Positions 6,629-14,744 of a DNA stretch of 64,000 nt are shown one piece after another (positions within the stretch are counted from its first letter, which is position 1; each line of letters starts with the position of its first letter). This DNA comes from Candidatus Heimdallarchaeum endolithica. GTDB taxonomy: Archaea; Asgardarchaeota; Heimdallarchaeia; Heimdallarchaeales; Heimdallarchaeaceae. Both the position numbers and the translations under genes were made by a program. The stretch lies in the NCBI GenBank assembly GCA_021513715.1, contig CP084167.1:1566571-1630570 (forward strand), written 5' to 3'. The notes below the pieces were generated by a model, which worked only from the letters and a program-made list of their open reading frames with translations, searched no databases and was not told the DNA's origin.

Positions 6629-7255
6629 ATGTTGGAGGAAATGATACACAATATTTGGATTGCTAAGGATACTGGTGAATGCTTATACCATAGAAGATAT
6701 AATGATGATATTAACGTAGATGAGAATTTAATAACAAGTTTTCTCTCTGCAATTGAGATTTTTGCTCAAAATGTCGATTCTGGCTGTGAACAACTTGAAA
6801 CGAAAAGATACAAATTTGTTTATGCTCAAACAGATAATACTGTCACAGTTGCTTGTATCGACAAACAAGATGATGATGCCTATATTAAAAAAGAAGTTGA
6901 AGCAATTCAAAATGAGTTTAAATCCCGTTTCAGCAAAATGTTAGAAAATTGGAATGGAAGAGTGGAATTATTTAGCACAATGGACGAATTTGTTGATAAA
7001 AGATTATCCTCTTTTAATTCTATTCTAGGTTCGTTTAAAAACAAAAAATTGGAGCTGAATGAGATGATCATTAAACAAAAACCTAAATTAAAACTCAGTC
7101 CTCAGCAAGAGAAAGTCATATCACTGATCAGATACAAGGGAACAGCAACATTACAAGACATTTGTAAATGGATGAAATTGACAGAGCCAGATGCAGAGAT
7201 AGCAGCAAAGAGTCTTTTACACAACAACATTATACGTGAGGTTACTAGCGCTTAA
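6629..7255 (+). CDS. Longin-like domain protein with C-terminal winged helix
   Basis: The 208-residue protein begins MLEEMIHNIWIAKDTGECLY, the pattern of the first strands of a longin/roadblock-type fold, and continues to about residue 115 with SFLSAIEIFAQ and KFVYAQTDNTVTVACI. A lysine-rich linker precedes a winged-helix-like C-terminus (about 160-208: QQEKVISLIRYKGTATLQDI). Longin domains bind small GTPases or vesicle-type partners in eukaryotes and are expanded in Asgard archaea. An in-frame TTG at 6542 would add 29 poorly conserved residues; ATG 6629 or 6641 fits the domain better. The fusion with a DNA-binding-type helix suggests a regulatory role, which is inference. Confidence 0.65.
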   Translation: MLEEMIHNIWIAKDTGECLYHRRYNDDINVDENLITSFLSAIEIFAQNVDSGCEQLETKRYKFVYAQTDNTVTVACIDKQDDDAYIKKEVEAIQNEFKSRFSKMLENWNGRVELFSTMDEFVDKRLSSFNSILGSFKNKKLELNEMIIKQKPKLKLSPQQEKVISLIRYKGTATLQDICKWMKLTEPDAEIAAKSLLHNNIIREVTSA

Positions 7256-7267
7256 TTATTTCTTTTT

Positions 7268-7519
7268 CTATTTTACTTTCTTTTTAGGTGAAGACTTGCT
7301 CATCCATTCAGGTTCAACTTGTTTTCCAAGCTCTTTATTAAATTCTTGAACCAAAACTCTAGCTTGCTTAGAAGTATCGACAGTTCTTATTTCACGTTTA
7401 TAAACGTCAATTCTTTTATTACAATAGGGGCATTGTTTTGTTTTTTGTCCTGTTTTACAATAAGTAAATTTTCCACAATATCTATTTGAACATCGTACTA
7501 TTGTATACACATTTTTCAC
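7268..7519 (-). CDS. DUF1922-like zinc ribbon protein
   Basis: From the GTG at 7519 the product is 83 residues. It has a four-cysteine ribbon (CSNRYC near 9-14 and CPYC near 29-32) followed by a helical segment ARVLVQEFNKELGK. The layout matches archaeal DUF1922 proteins. The GTG overlaps the stop codon of yjbQ as GTGA, so the two genes are translationally coupled. Longer reading from 7594 would run far into yjbQ and is unlikely. Confidence 0.65.
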   Translation of the reverse strand: MKNVYTIVRCSNRYCGKFTYCKTGQKTKQCPYCNKRIDVYKREIRTVDTSKQARVLVQEFNKELGKQVEPEWMSKSSPKKKVK

Positions 7520-7929
7520 TGTCCAATAATTGTAACTGCAACCCTTCGATGTCGACTTCTGACATCTAAGCAGATGAAAACAGCTTGCTGCCATGTTCCT
7601 AACTGTAACCTCGAATTATGGATAGAAAGAGACAAACTCGGACCAATTAAACTTGCTCTTAAATGTGAATGAGCATTTGAATCGATCAGGTCATGTTTGT
7701 AACCTGCGCCTTTTGGCACTAGTTTCTCCAATATCTGCTTAAAGTCAGTTAGTACTCTTGTTTCATACTCTATCGTAGTTAAAGCACCAGTCGAACCTAT
7801 TACATTTGCAGATAAAACACCATTCTTTATTTTTGATTTAGAAACAAGATCTTCAAACATAGAAGTTAAATCTACAATTGTTATTTCTCCCTTTGTATCA
7901 AATTCTAATATTTCAGAATAGACTTCCAT
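7516..7929 (-). CDS. YjbQ family protein (UPF0047)
   Basis: The 137-residue protein is full length for the YjbQ/UPF0047 family. The C-terminal signature is SNAHSHLRASLIGPS followed by LQLGTWQQAVFICLD and HRRVAVTIIGQ. Family members have been linked to weak thiamine-phosphate synthase activity, but the physiological role is unsettled. Conserved histidines of the SNAHSH block are intact. It heads a two-gene minus-strand unit with the zinc-ribbon gene. Confidence 0.9.
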   Translation of the reverse strand: MEVYSEILEFDTKGEITIVDLTSMFEDLVSKSKIKNGVLSANVIGSTGALTTIEYETRVLTDFKQILEKLVPKGAGYKHDLIDSNAHSHLRASLIGPSLSLSIHNSRLQLGTWQQAVFICLDVRSRHRRVAVTIIGQ

Positions 7930-8049
7930 TTTCTTCTCGAAATACTATTTGTATTATCTTTTTTAATTCTTGGTTTTCATTAAAAGATTGATTTATTTCA
8001 AAATCGTAAAAATGTTTATTATCTTTTATACGTAAATAAATTGAATAGT

Positions 8050-10320
8050 ATGGTAATACAAGAAGAAAGTAAAGACATTATAGAAGACTCACCTTTTAAT
8101 CGCCTTGTTCTTGCAGAAATGGAGAGAGAACGGCTATATTCTACATTTGCTTTAGTTGATGAATTTAATGAAATTGCATCTTCATGGTTAGAATTTTCAG
8201 ATTTTTGTGCAAAATCATTATTTAATTTAGCTAATTTATCATTTCTTCTCTATGAAAGGTATCTTGATGAATTTAATAGGGATAAACAACAAATAGAAAT
8301 AAATTTTGAACGTAAGAACTTTATTATTAAAAGAATAGAGAATCTACAACAATTTCAAATGGAAGCAGCTATTTTAATGATTCTTTATGCAGATATTGTT
8401 AACACAGGTATTTTTGCGTCTAATCCAGCAAAAAATTTTTGTTATCTAAATATTGAAGGATATAAGGTTCTTGAGAAAATCTCTTCTACTTATTTTGATA
8501 CTACTCATCCTAGGGCTTCGTCGATTGAAGATATAATGGTAAAGCTATTTACAATAAGTCAAAAAGTTCAAATTGTAAAAATACTGAATGATTCACCAAT
8601 TAAAAAGGCAAAAGAAACATCTTTTATTCAGGAACAACTAGAATTGGAGAGGTTGTTAGCTGATTTCGAATTTAATTTTATTTCAAAATTAATTGAAGAA
8701 CTTGGAAAAAGATGGTGGTGGTATGATCCCATTGCTGTACATTTTAGCTATGAAAGAGCGATGAAACATTTAGAAAAAACATTAACTCTTTTAGAATATA
8801 GTGAGGAAAATGTTCTTCAAATTAAAGAAGAAATTAATATCAAACTTTCAACAATTGATAAGATTTGGAGAAATAAAACATTAATTGATCATTTTTATAG
8901 AATTACATTAGAAGCAGCCAAAAAAGACAACTTTATTGCAAGTATCGAATATCTTAACTTAATATTAGGATTAATTGATGAAATTGTTGAATATTTACAA
9001 GATAATATTCATTCAGAAAATGAAGAACAGTTAAATGAAGAAATACAAGAGAGAAAAACTGATCTAAAGATTTTCCACATTGTCGCTAAACTTGCTTTTT
9101 CTGTAGCAGAGATAATAAATAGACAAACTTCAATAGATGATAAGTGGTTAAAGGAAAAACTTACAGAAATAGAAAATATATGTAAAGATTCCTCTTTATT
9201 TTCTAGCTTAAGTTATCTTTCAGAAATTGTTTACATCTATCAAAGCTTTGTTCAAACAGCAAAAATTGGCATATTAAAAAAGCAAAAAATTGATAAAATT
9301 TTGAACAATGCCATTGCACAATTCGAATACTATATAGTCAAACTTGAGAATGGTTTAAAAAAGATAGCTAATGATTTTTATAAGAAAGTACATAAAGGAA
9401 CAATAAAAAGTACAGATTTTAAAAATTACTTAAAGAGCATTGAAGAGTTAAAGTACATTAGTTTCTTTTTACCTAACTTAGAACAAAAGCTCAATCTCAC
9501 AAGAGAGATTGAATCAATGGAATGTTATATTAAATCAATTGCAGTATTAGAACAATCACAATCTCTAGAATTGTCAGAAATTGAAAAGCTTATTTACTAT
9601 TCAAAAGCTCATTATTTTTCCAATAAAGCGTTGGACTTATCTCAAAGCAAAGAAAAAGCTATAATTCCAGACATTTGGCTTGAAGAACAATTCCTTAAAA
9701 CCTTTACTGAAGGAAGAGAAGTGGAGTTAAAACTCTTTGAATTGTCTCGCCAATTTCTCTTTTTAAATAAGGTAATAGACGAAATTGCTTATTGTTTTGA
9801 CATTTCAGAAAAGAGACAAGAAAAAATTGAAAATTACGGAACAATTATTCAATTTCACTTCAGAAAATTTGAACTCTTTGAAATCATTAACAAACAAATC
9901 GAAGAAAATTGTTTAGAGACTTTAAAATACAAGGAAATGGCTGATGAAACTGTATCGATTCGAGATAAAAATATTAATTGGCAAATAATAGAAGCTAAAA
10001 AGATATTGGCGTCTTCTGCTGATAAATTGACTAAAGCACTGAAAAAATGTGCTCTTGGTTATGCTGCAGATAGAGTTAAAGACAACTATAAAGCTGCTGT
10101 CTTATTCAACGAAAGCTACAAATTAGTTCAGGAAGCCTGTAATATTTTAGACCCACTAACTGCATATGATGAGCAATTCGCTGATTTAGCAAAAACAACC
10201 TACGAGTTTAATCTTTTTCTAAAAGAACTTGAACGTTTAGAACTTGAAAAGAAAAAAATAAATGAATTTCCTTTAGAAAAAGTATTGTCTCTTATTAAGA
10301 AAATAATTTTCTTTTCGTAA
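8050..10320 (+). CDS. Large all-helical protein of unknown function
   Basis: This protein of about 756 residues is predicted almost entirely helical, rich in Glu, Lys, Leu and Ile, with no membrane segment, signal peptide or catalytic motif that I can recognise. A tryptophan cluster (RWWWYDP) sits near residue 222. The periodic spacing of hydrophobic residues resembles alpha-solenoid or TPR-like scaffolds, but no clean 34-residue repeat is visible. The ATG at 8050 lies about 25 bases after a TATA-like element near 8022-8032. A TTG at 8041 is the alternative. The next gene (BpsA-like) starts 43 bases downstream on the same strand. Confidence 0.75.
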   Translation: MVIQEESKDIIEDSPFNRLVLAEMERERLYSTFALVDEFNEIASSWLEFSDFCAKSLFNLANLSFLLYERYLDEFNRDKQQIEINFERKNFIIKRIENLQQFQMEAAILMILYADIVNTGIFASNPAKNFCYLNIEGYKVLEKISSTYFDTTHPRASSIEDIMVKLFTISQKVQIVKILNDSPIKKAKETSFIQEQLELERLLADFEFNFISKLIEELGKRWWWYDPIAVHFSYERAMKHLEKTLTLLEYSEENVLQIKEEINIKLSTIDKIWRNKTLIDHFYRITLEAAKKDNFIASIEYLNLILGLIDEIVEYLQDNIHSENEEQLNEEIQERKTDLKIFHIVAKLAFSVAEIINRQTSIDDKWLKEKLTEIENICKDSSLFSSLSYLSEIVYIYQSFVQTAKIGILKKQKIDKILNNAIAQFEYYIVKLENGLKKIANDFYKKVHKGTIKSTDFKNYLKSIEELKYISFFLPNLEQKLNLTREIESMECYIKSIAVLEQSQSLELSEIEKLIYYSKAHYFSNKALDLSQSKEKAIIPDIWLEEQFLKTFTEGREVELKLFELSRQFLFLNKVIDEIAYCFDISEKRQEKIENYGTIIQFHFRKFELFEIINKQIEENCLETLKYKEMADETVSIRDKNINWQIIEAKKILASSADKLTKALKKCALGYAADRVKDNYKAAVLFNESYKLVQEACNILDPLTAYDEQFADLAKTTYEFNLFLKELERLELEKKKINEFPLEKVLSLIKKIIFFS

Positions 10321-10363
10321 TACCTTACATAATCTTTAAAATTTTATCAAAAAATTAACACAC

Positions 10364-11212
10364 ATGAATAGTTTTCAGCTAAACGATGAAGAAAAAAAAC
10401 AAATACTATCCAAATACGCAGAATTCTCATCTTTACGAGGTGAACCTAATCAAGAATTAGACCAGTATTTTGTCACACAAGATACGAGTTTAAAGCGAGC
10501 CTTACTATTTCAACCAGAGGAATACGAAAATAAGTGGATTATTTTTCTTGGTGACATGGACTTAGTAGGTTTTCATTTAGGATTATTAGCAAAACCTAAA
10601 GATTTAGCAGTACTTGACATTGATAAGAGAATGCCAGAAATAGTTTTTTCAATGAAATTTAACTATAAAATCCGTTCAGCTCGCTATATTAACCATGATT
10701 TAAGAATAAGAATGTTAGCTGTACTAAAAAACCAATATGATTTTATTTTTACTGAATCACCTATGACAATTGAAGGTAACGAAGTTTTTCTTTCTCGAGC
10801 TGTACAATGTGCAAAAAAAGATGGTGACAGTAGAATAATATTGTCAACAGATATTAAAGAAGAAAAAAAAGATGAGTTATACTCACTTTTCGATCAAATG
10901 AATCTTGAAGTTGAACAACATATTAAAGATTTTAACAAATACTCTTTCAAAACAGTTTTAGGTAAAACTAATTCAGACTTGTTTATTCTTCGTGTTCTAG
11001 AAAATTCAAAAGAAAACATAGTTAATCATTATTTAGGTCCGATGTTTTTTAGAGAAATAGAACAAAAAACAAAGCCCTATAGGTGCAAATGTGGAAATAT
11101 TATAGAAATAGGAAAAGAAATGTCTTCAGTTGATGAACTATACGAAAAAGGTTGCCCTAAATGTGGTCATAAAGAAGTATTTGTGTATAACTCTTCAATA
11201 AAATTAGAGTAA
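10364..11212 (+). CDS. BpsA-like (DUF43) aminopropyltransferase-related protein with zinc ribbon
   Basis: The 282-residue protein resembles the catalytic half of branched-chain polyamine synthase: RGEPNQELDQ (about 26-35), IIFLGDMDLVG (about 59-69), and LAVLDIDKRMPE as the nucleoside-binding loop. BpsA makes branched polyamines from spermidine in archaea. Here the usual GDDD is GDMD and the usual DPPYT is ESPMT, so activity is doubtful or altered. The C-terminus has a zinc ribbon (CKC near 243, CPKCGHKE near 265). The known enzyme has a winged-helix N-terminus that is missing here. It precedes the zinc-ribbon gene by 4 bases. Confidence 0.65.
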   Translation: MNSFQLNDEEKKQILSKYAEFSSLRGEPNQELDQYFVTQDTSLKRALLFQPEEYENKWIIFLGDMDLVGFHLGLLAKPKDLAVLDIDKRMPEIVFSMKFNYKIRSARYINHDLRIRMLAVLKNQYDFIFTESPMTIEGNEVFLSRAVQCAKKDGDSRIILSTDIKEEKKDELYSLFDQMNLEVEQHIKDFNKYSFKTVLGKTNSDLFILRVLENSKENIVNHYLGPMFFREIEQKTKPYRCKCGNIIEIGKEMSSVDELYEKGCPKCGHKEVFVYNSSIKLE

Positions 11213-11216
11213 ATTA

Positions 11217-11570
11217 GTGAGAAATATGACGCAATTTCAAACTGAAACAAGGTGTGCAAACTGTGATAGACCAATAAAACTAACACCAGAAATTTTAGAG
11301 TCTGGTTGTCCAGATTGTGGTTCATTCAAATTTATTACCAAAAGGATTTTAACAGATTTAGAGAAACAACAAAAAGAAGTAAAGGTCTTGATAGATAAAG
11401 AAATGAAAGAGGAAGATATTACAAAAGATATATCCTCTATAAGATTAAGCACTGATGGGACATTTGAAATTGATTTAGAGAAACTGTTAGAAGAAGTAAC
11501 AGAAGACAAACCAATAATAACAAGGAATAAAGACGGAACTTATCATGTCAAGTTCCCTGAAAAAAAATAA
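11217..11570 (+). CDS. Small zinc-ribbon protein, possibly OapC-like
   Basis: The 117-residue protein opens with a ribbon (CANC near 14-17, CPDCGSFKF near 31-39) and continues with an acidic, lysine-rich helical tail. The cysteine layout with SGCPDCGSFKF resembles archaeal OapC-type zinc-ribbon proteins. GTG 11217 sits 4 bases after the previous stop; ATG 11226 is an alternative start. Function is not established. Confidence 0.65.
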   Translation: MRNMTQFQTETRCANCDRPIKLTPEILESGCPDCGSFKFITKRILTDLEKQQKEVKVLIDKEMKEEDITKDISSIRLSTDGTFEIDLEKLLEEVTEDKPIITRNKDGTYHVKFPEKK

Positions 11571-11654
11571 TTTGAATAAGCAAAATTTACTTTTAAATCA
11601 CAACTTTTAAATCAAGACTAGAAGAACTAGAAATGAAATAGGAGTACAAAAAAA

Positions 11655-12320
11655 ATGGTCGCTAAAGATCAACTTGATAAGGAAGATAGAATAAAAAAGG
11701 GAGTAGAAGAGATTCTAAGTTTCAGAGGATACGAAATTAAAAAAGTTAACACAGATGATGATTATATTGATTTTTATGCTGAAAAAACTGATGAAGACGG
11801 AGAAGAAACGAATTTAATTGTCAGATTTCCTAGAAAAGCGAGCATAGGAGTAAAAACAATAAGAGAACTTGATCAATATAGAAAAGATGAAGACATTCAA
11901 GATGCAATAATTATAGCAGAAGGAGCTTTAACTCATTATGCTAAAAGAGAATGTCTGGAACGAGGAGTTGAAATAATAAGCGGAACAAATCCCCTTTTCA
12001 ACATCTTTGATCATATGATGGTTCCACTTCATATAAAACTTGAAGACGATGAAGTAGAAGAAGTTTTGGAAAAGTATCAAATAAAGAAGCATCAACTACC
12101 AAAGATTCTAGATTCAGATCCTGCAATTAAGGCAATTCAAGCACAGCCAGGAGATATAATAAAGATAATAAGAAATCCAAATATGGGAGAATCAGGAGCC
12201 TATTATCGGTATGTTATCAGATCTACATCTAGATTAAGATTGGCAACAAAAACTCGACATCCATCTTTAGAAGAAGTTGTTGAAGATATTGATGAAGAAG
12301 AAACAGAAGAAGAACTTTAA
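11655..12320 (+). CDS. rpoH: RNA polymerase subunit Rpb5/RpoH with eukaryote-type N-terminal jaw domain
   Basis: The C-terminal part (about residues 116-190: FDHMMVPLH, ILDSDPAIKAIQAQPGD, IIKIIRNP, GAYYRYVI) is the assembly domain that alone makes up ordinary archaeal RpoH. Residues 8-110 add a domain present in eukaryotic Rpb5: DRIKKGVEEILSFRGYEI, then LIVRFPRKASIGVKTIREL and DAIIIAEGALTHYAKREC, which line up in order with the human FVFFPEEPKVGIKTI and ALIVVQQGMTPSAKQ segments. An acidic tail (201-221) follows. Total length is 221 residues against about 80 for usual archaeal RpoH and about 210 for eukaryotic Rpb5. The gene stands apart from other polymerase genes, so a second short rpoH could exist elsewhere. 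Confidence 0.9.
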   Translation: MVAKDQLDKEDRIKKGVEEILSFRGYEIKKVNTDDDYIDFYAEKTDEDGEETNLIVRFPRKASIGVKTIRELDQYRKDEDIQDAIIIAEGALTHYAKRECLERGVEIISGTNPLFNIFDHMMVPLHIKLEDDEVEEVLEKYQIKKHQLPKILDSDPAIKAIQAQPGDIIKIIRNPNMGESGAYYRYVIRSTSRLRLATKTRHPSLEEVVEDIDEEETEEEL

Positions 12321-12349
12321 AAATTTCTTTCCTAAAATAAAAAAAAGTT

Positions 12350-13342
12350 ATGAGTAGTTTTTCTGAAAGATTTATTACATCCTTCTTTTCTTTTCATTTA
12401 ATGAAAAAAAAAGGTAAAATTATTTTTTTAGGTGGAGGTACAGGAACACCTAAGCTTATACAAGGGTTTAGGAGAATTATTAATGAAGAGGACATCACTG
12501 TAATTGCAAATACAGCAGATGATATAACCCTTTATGGCTTATATATATCTCCAGATGTAGACACATATCTTTACCTTTTTTCAAATTTACTTGACATCAA
12601 AAAATTCTGGGGAATAGATAGAGATTCTTTCTATACTCATTCGTTTCTCAAGAAATTTGATAAAAATGCTTGGTTCACTTTAGGAGATAAAGATTTAGCT
12701 ATTCATCTTTTTAGATCACAAAAATTGCAAGAGGGAAAGAACCTCTCAGAAATAACAACTATCTTAGCCAACCGTTTGAGCATAAAAGCTAAAATTTTAC
12801 CATGTACAGATAACCATATAGAAACAAGAATCATTACAGAAGATGGAAATGACATTCATTTTCAAGAGTTTTGGGTACGCGAAAAAGCAAACCTATCTAT
12901 TAAAGAAATATACGTTAAGGGAATAAAAAATGCGATTATTCCTGATGATATTTTTAGAGAAATTGAAGAAGCTGAGAAAATTATTTTAGGTCCTAGTAAT
13001 CCAATAACTAGTATTGGTCCTATCATTTCAATAAAAAAAATAAGGCAGTTATTAAGGAAAAATAAAGAAAAATGCATAGCTATTAGTCCTATTGTCGGAG
13101 ATAGAGCAATAAGTGGACCTACATGTCAATTTCTCGCAACTAAAAACAAAAATTGCTCAATAGAAGATATAATTTCTCTTTATGAAGACTTTATTACATG
13201 CTTTGTTATTGATGAGTCAGACAAGAATATAGAAGAACAAATTAAAAAAATCTATCCAAATTTAGATATTCAAAATGAAAATATAGTAATGAAAAACATT
13301 AATATCTCACAGAATTTAGCAAAAGCATTACTAAAGGTGTAA
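12350..13342 (+). CDS. cofD: 2-phospho-L-lactate transferase (CofD), F420 biosynthesis
   Basis: The protein carries the CofD opening KIIFLGGGTGTPKL, NTADDITLYGLYISPDVDT, and ILGPSNPITSIGPII followed by AISPIVGDRAISGP. CofD joins lactyl-, enolpyruvyl- or related diphospho-guanosine with the deazaflavin Fo to make F420-0. Length from the ATG at 12350 is 330 residues, but Met18 (12401) immediately precedes the conserved strand and is probably the true start. It heads an operon: the TIM-barrel gene starts 2 bases after the stop and cofC overlaps that gene. Confidence 0.93.
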   Translation: MSSFSERFITSFFSFHLMKKKGKIIFLGGGTGTPKLIQGFRRIINEEDITVIANTADDITLYGLYISPDVDTYLYLFSNLLDIKKFWGIDRDSFYTHSFLKKFDKNAWFTLGDKDLAIHLFRSQKLQEGKNLSEITTILANRLSIKAKILPCTDNHIETRIITEDGNDIHFQEFWVREKANLSIKEIYVKGIKNAIIPDDIFREIEEAEKIILGPSNPITSIGPIISIKKIRQLLRKNKEKCIAISPIVGDRAISGPTCQFLATKNKNCSIEDIISLYEDFITCFVIDESDKNIEEQIKKIYPNLDIQNENIVMKNINISQNLAKALLKV

Positions 13343-13344
13343 AA

Positions 13345-14133
13345 ATGGAAATTTCTCCGCCTATTATTCAATCTGCATTAGCAGGATATACAACACCATC
13401 ATTCATTCAATCAATATTAGATAATGGTGCAGGTATAGCTACATTTGGAGGTTATTCCTTAGATAAATTAACAAATGAGGGAACAATTGAAATAATTAAG
13501 AGAAATAGAAAAGAGATTTTACTTCCACTAGATGAAACTGAATTTCAAAAGTGGTGTCATCTAAATTTAAATGTAAAAAAAAGTTCAGATAAACAACAAA
13601 TAGCAATTAATTTAAGAATATCTAAAATAGACCAAGAAGCATTAAGAAAAATAAATTTTTTGTCAAAGTTTATTGATATTATAGAATTAAATGCTCATTG
13701 TAGACAGAAAGAAATAGTAGAAAGGAGAGGAGGAGAGTATTTACTCAAAGATATTAATCGTTTGGACTATATATTGAAAAAAATCAGAAAAGCTTCACTG
13801 AAAGAAAAGAAGATTGGGATAAAAATCAGAGGTTATATTGTAAAAGACAAACATAAACTAGTGAATGTTCTTGAGTCAAGATCTGTTGACTATTTACATG
13901 TTGACTGTATGGAACCAGGAAAACCTTATGCAAACTTAAAAATACTAACATCTTTTTCTGAATTAACAGATATTACACTGATAGGAAATAACTCTGTTAG
14001 AAATGTAAAAGATGTTCAACAAATGATTGATGCTGGAGCTTCTGCTGTTTCAATCGCAAGACCTTTAATTGCTAACCCTAGTTCAATCAAAAGGTTAATA
14101 TCAGAATGCAAAACTAAAGGAATTCTAAAATGA
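13345..14133 (+). CDS. Flavin-type TIM-barrel protein (dihydrouridine synthase-like) in the F420 operon
   Basis: The 262-residue protein has the look of an FMN-dependent barrel: N-terminal SPPIIQSALAGYTTPSF, a central IIELNAHCRQKEIVERRGG resembling the substrate/catalytic Cys region of Dus/DHOD proteins, and the phosphate-binding end IGNNSVRNVKDVQQMIDAGASAVSIARP. Genes of this type sit next to F420 genes in other archaea. It lies between cofD and cofC with a 2-base gap and a 4-base ATGA overlap, so one operon is clear. Whether it acts in F420 synthesis, tRNA modification or an F420-linked reduction cannot be told. Confidence 0.75.
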   Translation: MEISPPIIQSALAGYTTPSFIQSILDNGAGIATFGGYSLDKLTNEGTIEIIKRNRKEILLPLDETEFQKWCHLNLNVKKSSDKQQIAINLRISKIDQEALRKINFLSKFIDIIELNAHCRQKEIVERRGGEYLLKDINRLDYILKKIRKASLKEKKIGIKIRGYIVKDKHKLVNVLESRSVDYLHVDCMEPGKPYANLKILTSFSELTDITLIGNNSVRNVKDVQQMIDAGASAVSIARPLIANPSSIKRLISECKTKGILK

Positions 14134-14735
14134 CCAAGACAGCCTTTCTCATTCCATATAAAGGAACAAATAAAGCAAAAACCAGATTAAGAAGAAAGCT
14201 TAATGGAGAAGTCGTAGATAAACTCCTTTTTCGTCTCTTCGGAGCAGTAATTCAGGAATTATCAGAAATAAAAATAGAAAAGTCTATTTACATCTTAACA
14301 AAAAACTCTAATCTTCGCCTTAATGACAATTGTATAAAGATAATCGATAAAAAAGATAACTTTAATGAAGCCATTGTTGAAGCTGTTAAAGATCTAAGTG
14401 AAGAAAATATCATAATTATTATGGCTGATCTATACAAAATTAGGAAAAGAGAGATTAGACGAATTATTAAGTTAAGGAAAAAGTATTCTGTAGTTATTGC
14501 GCCCTCAGAAAATGATGGAACTAGTATTTTTGCATTTTCTAAAAAATTACTTTCTGAAATAGAATTCTGCTTTGGAAATAATTCTTCATTAATATTTGAA
14601 AAACAATTTAAGCAAAAAGGAATAAATTATTTTAAATTACGTTATAAGAATGTTTTTAAGGATATAGATAACCTTGAAGATATTCTTAGTATAAAAAATT
14701 TAGCAAAAGAATTAAATTTATTCAATAAAAATTAG
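14130..14735 (+). CDS. cofC: 2-phospho-L-lactate guanylyltransferase (CofC)
   Basis: The 201-residue protein starts FLIPYKGTNKAKTRL, the nucleotide-binding opening of CofC, and has IIIIMADLYKI (metal/acceptor site) and APSENDGTSIFAF, followed by the FGNNSSLIFEKQ segment. CofC activates 2-phospholactate or phosphoenolpyruvate with GTP for CofD. The ATG overlaps the upstream stop as ATGA. Length is normal for the family. Confidence 0.9.
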   Translation: MTKTAFLIPYKGTNKAKTRLRRKLNGEVVDKLLFRLFGAVIQELSEIKIEKSIYILTKNSNLRLNDNCIKIIDKKDNFNEAIVEAVKDLSEENIIIIMADLYKIRKREIRRIIKLRKKYSVVIAPSENDGTSIFAFSKKLLSEIEFCFGNNSSLIFEKQFKQKGINYFKLRYKNVFKDIDNLEDILSIKNLAKELNLFNKN

Positions 14736-14744
14736 GGATAAAAG

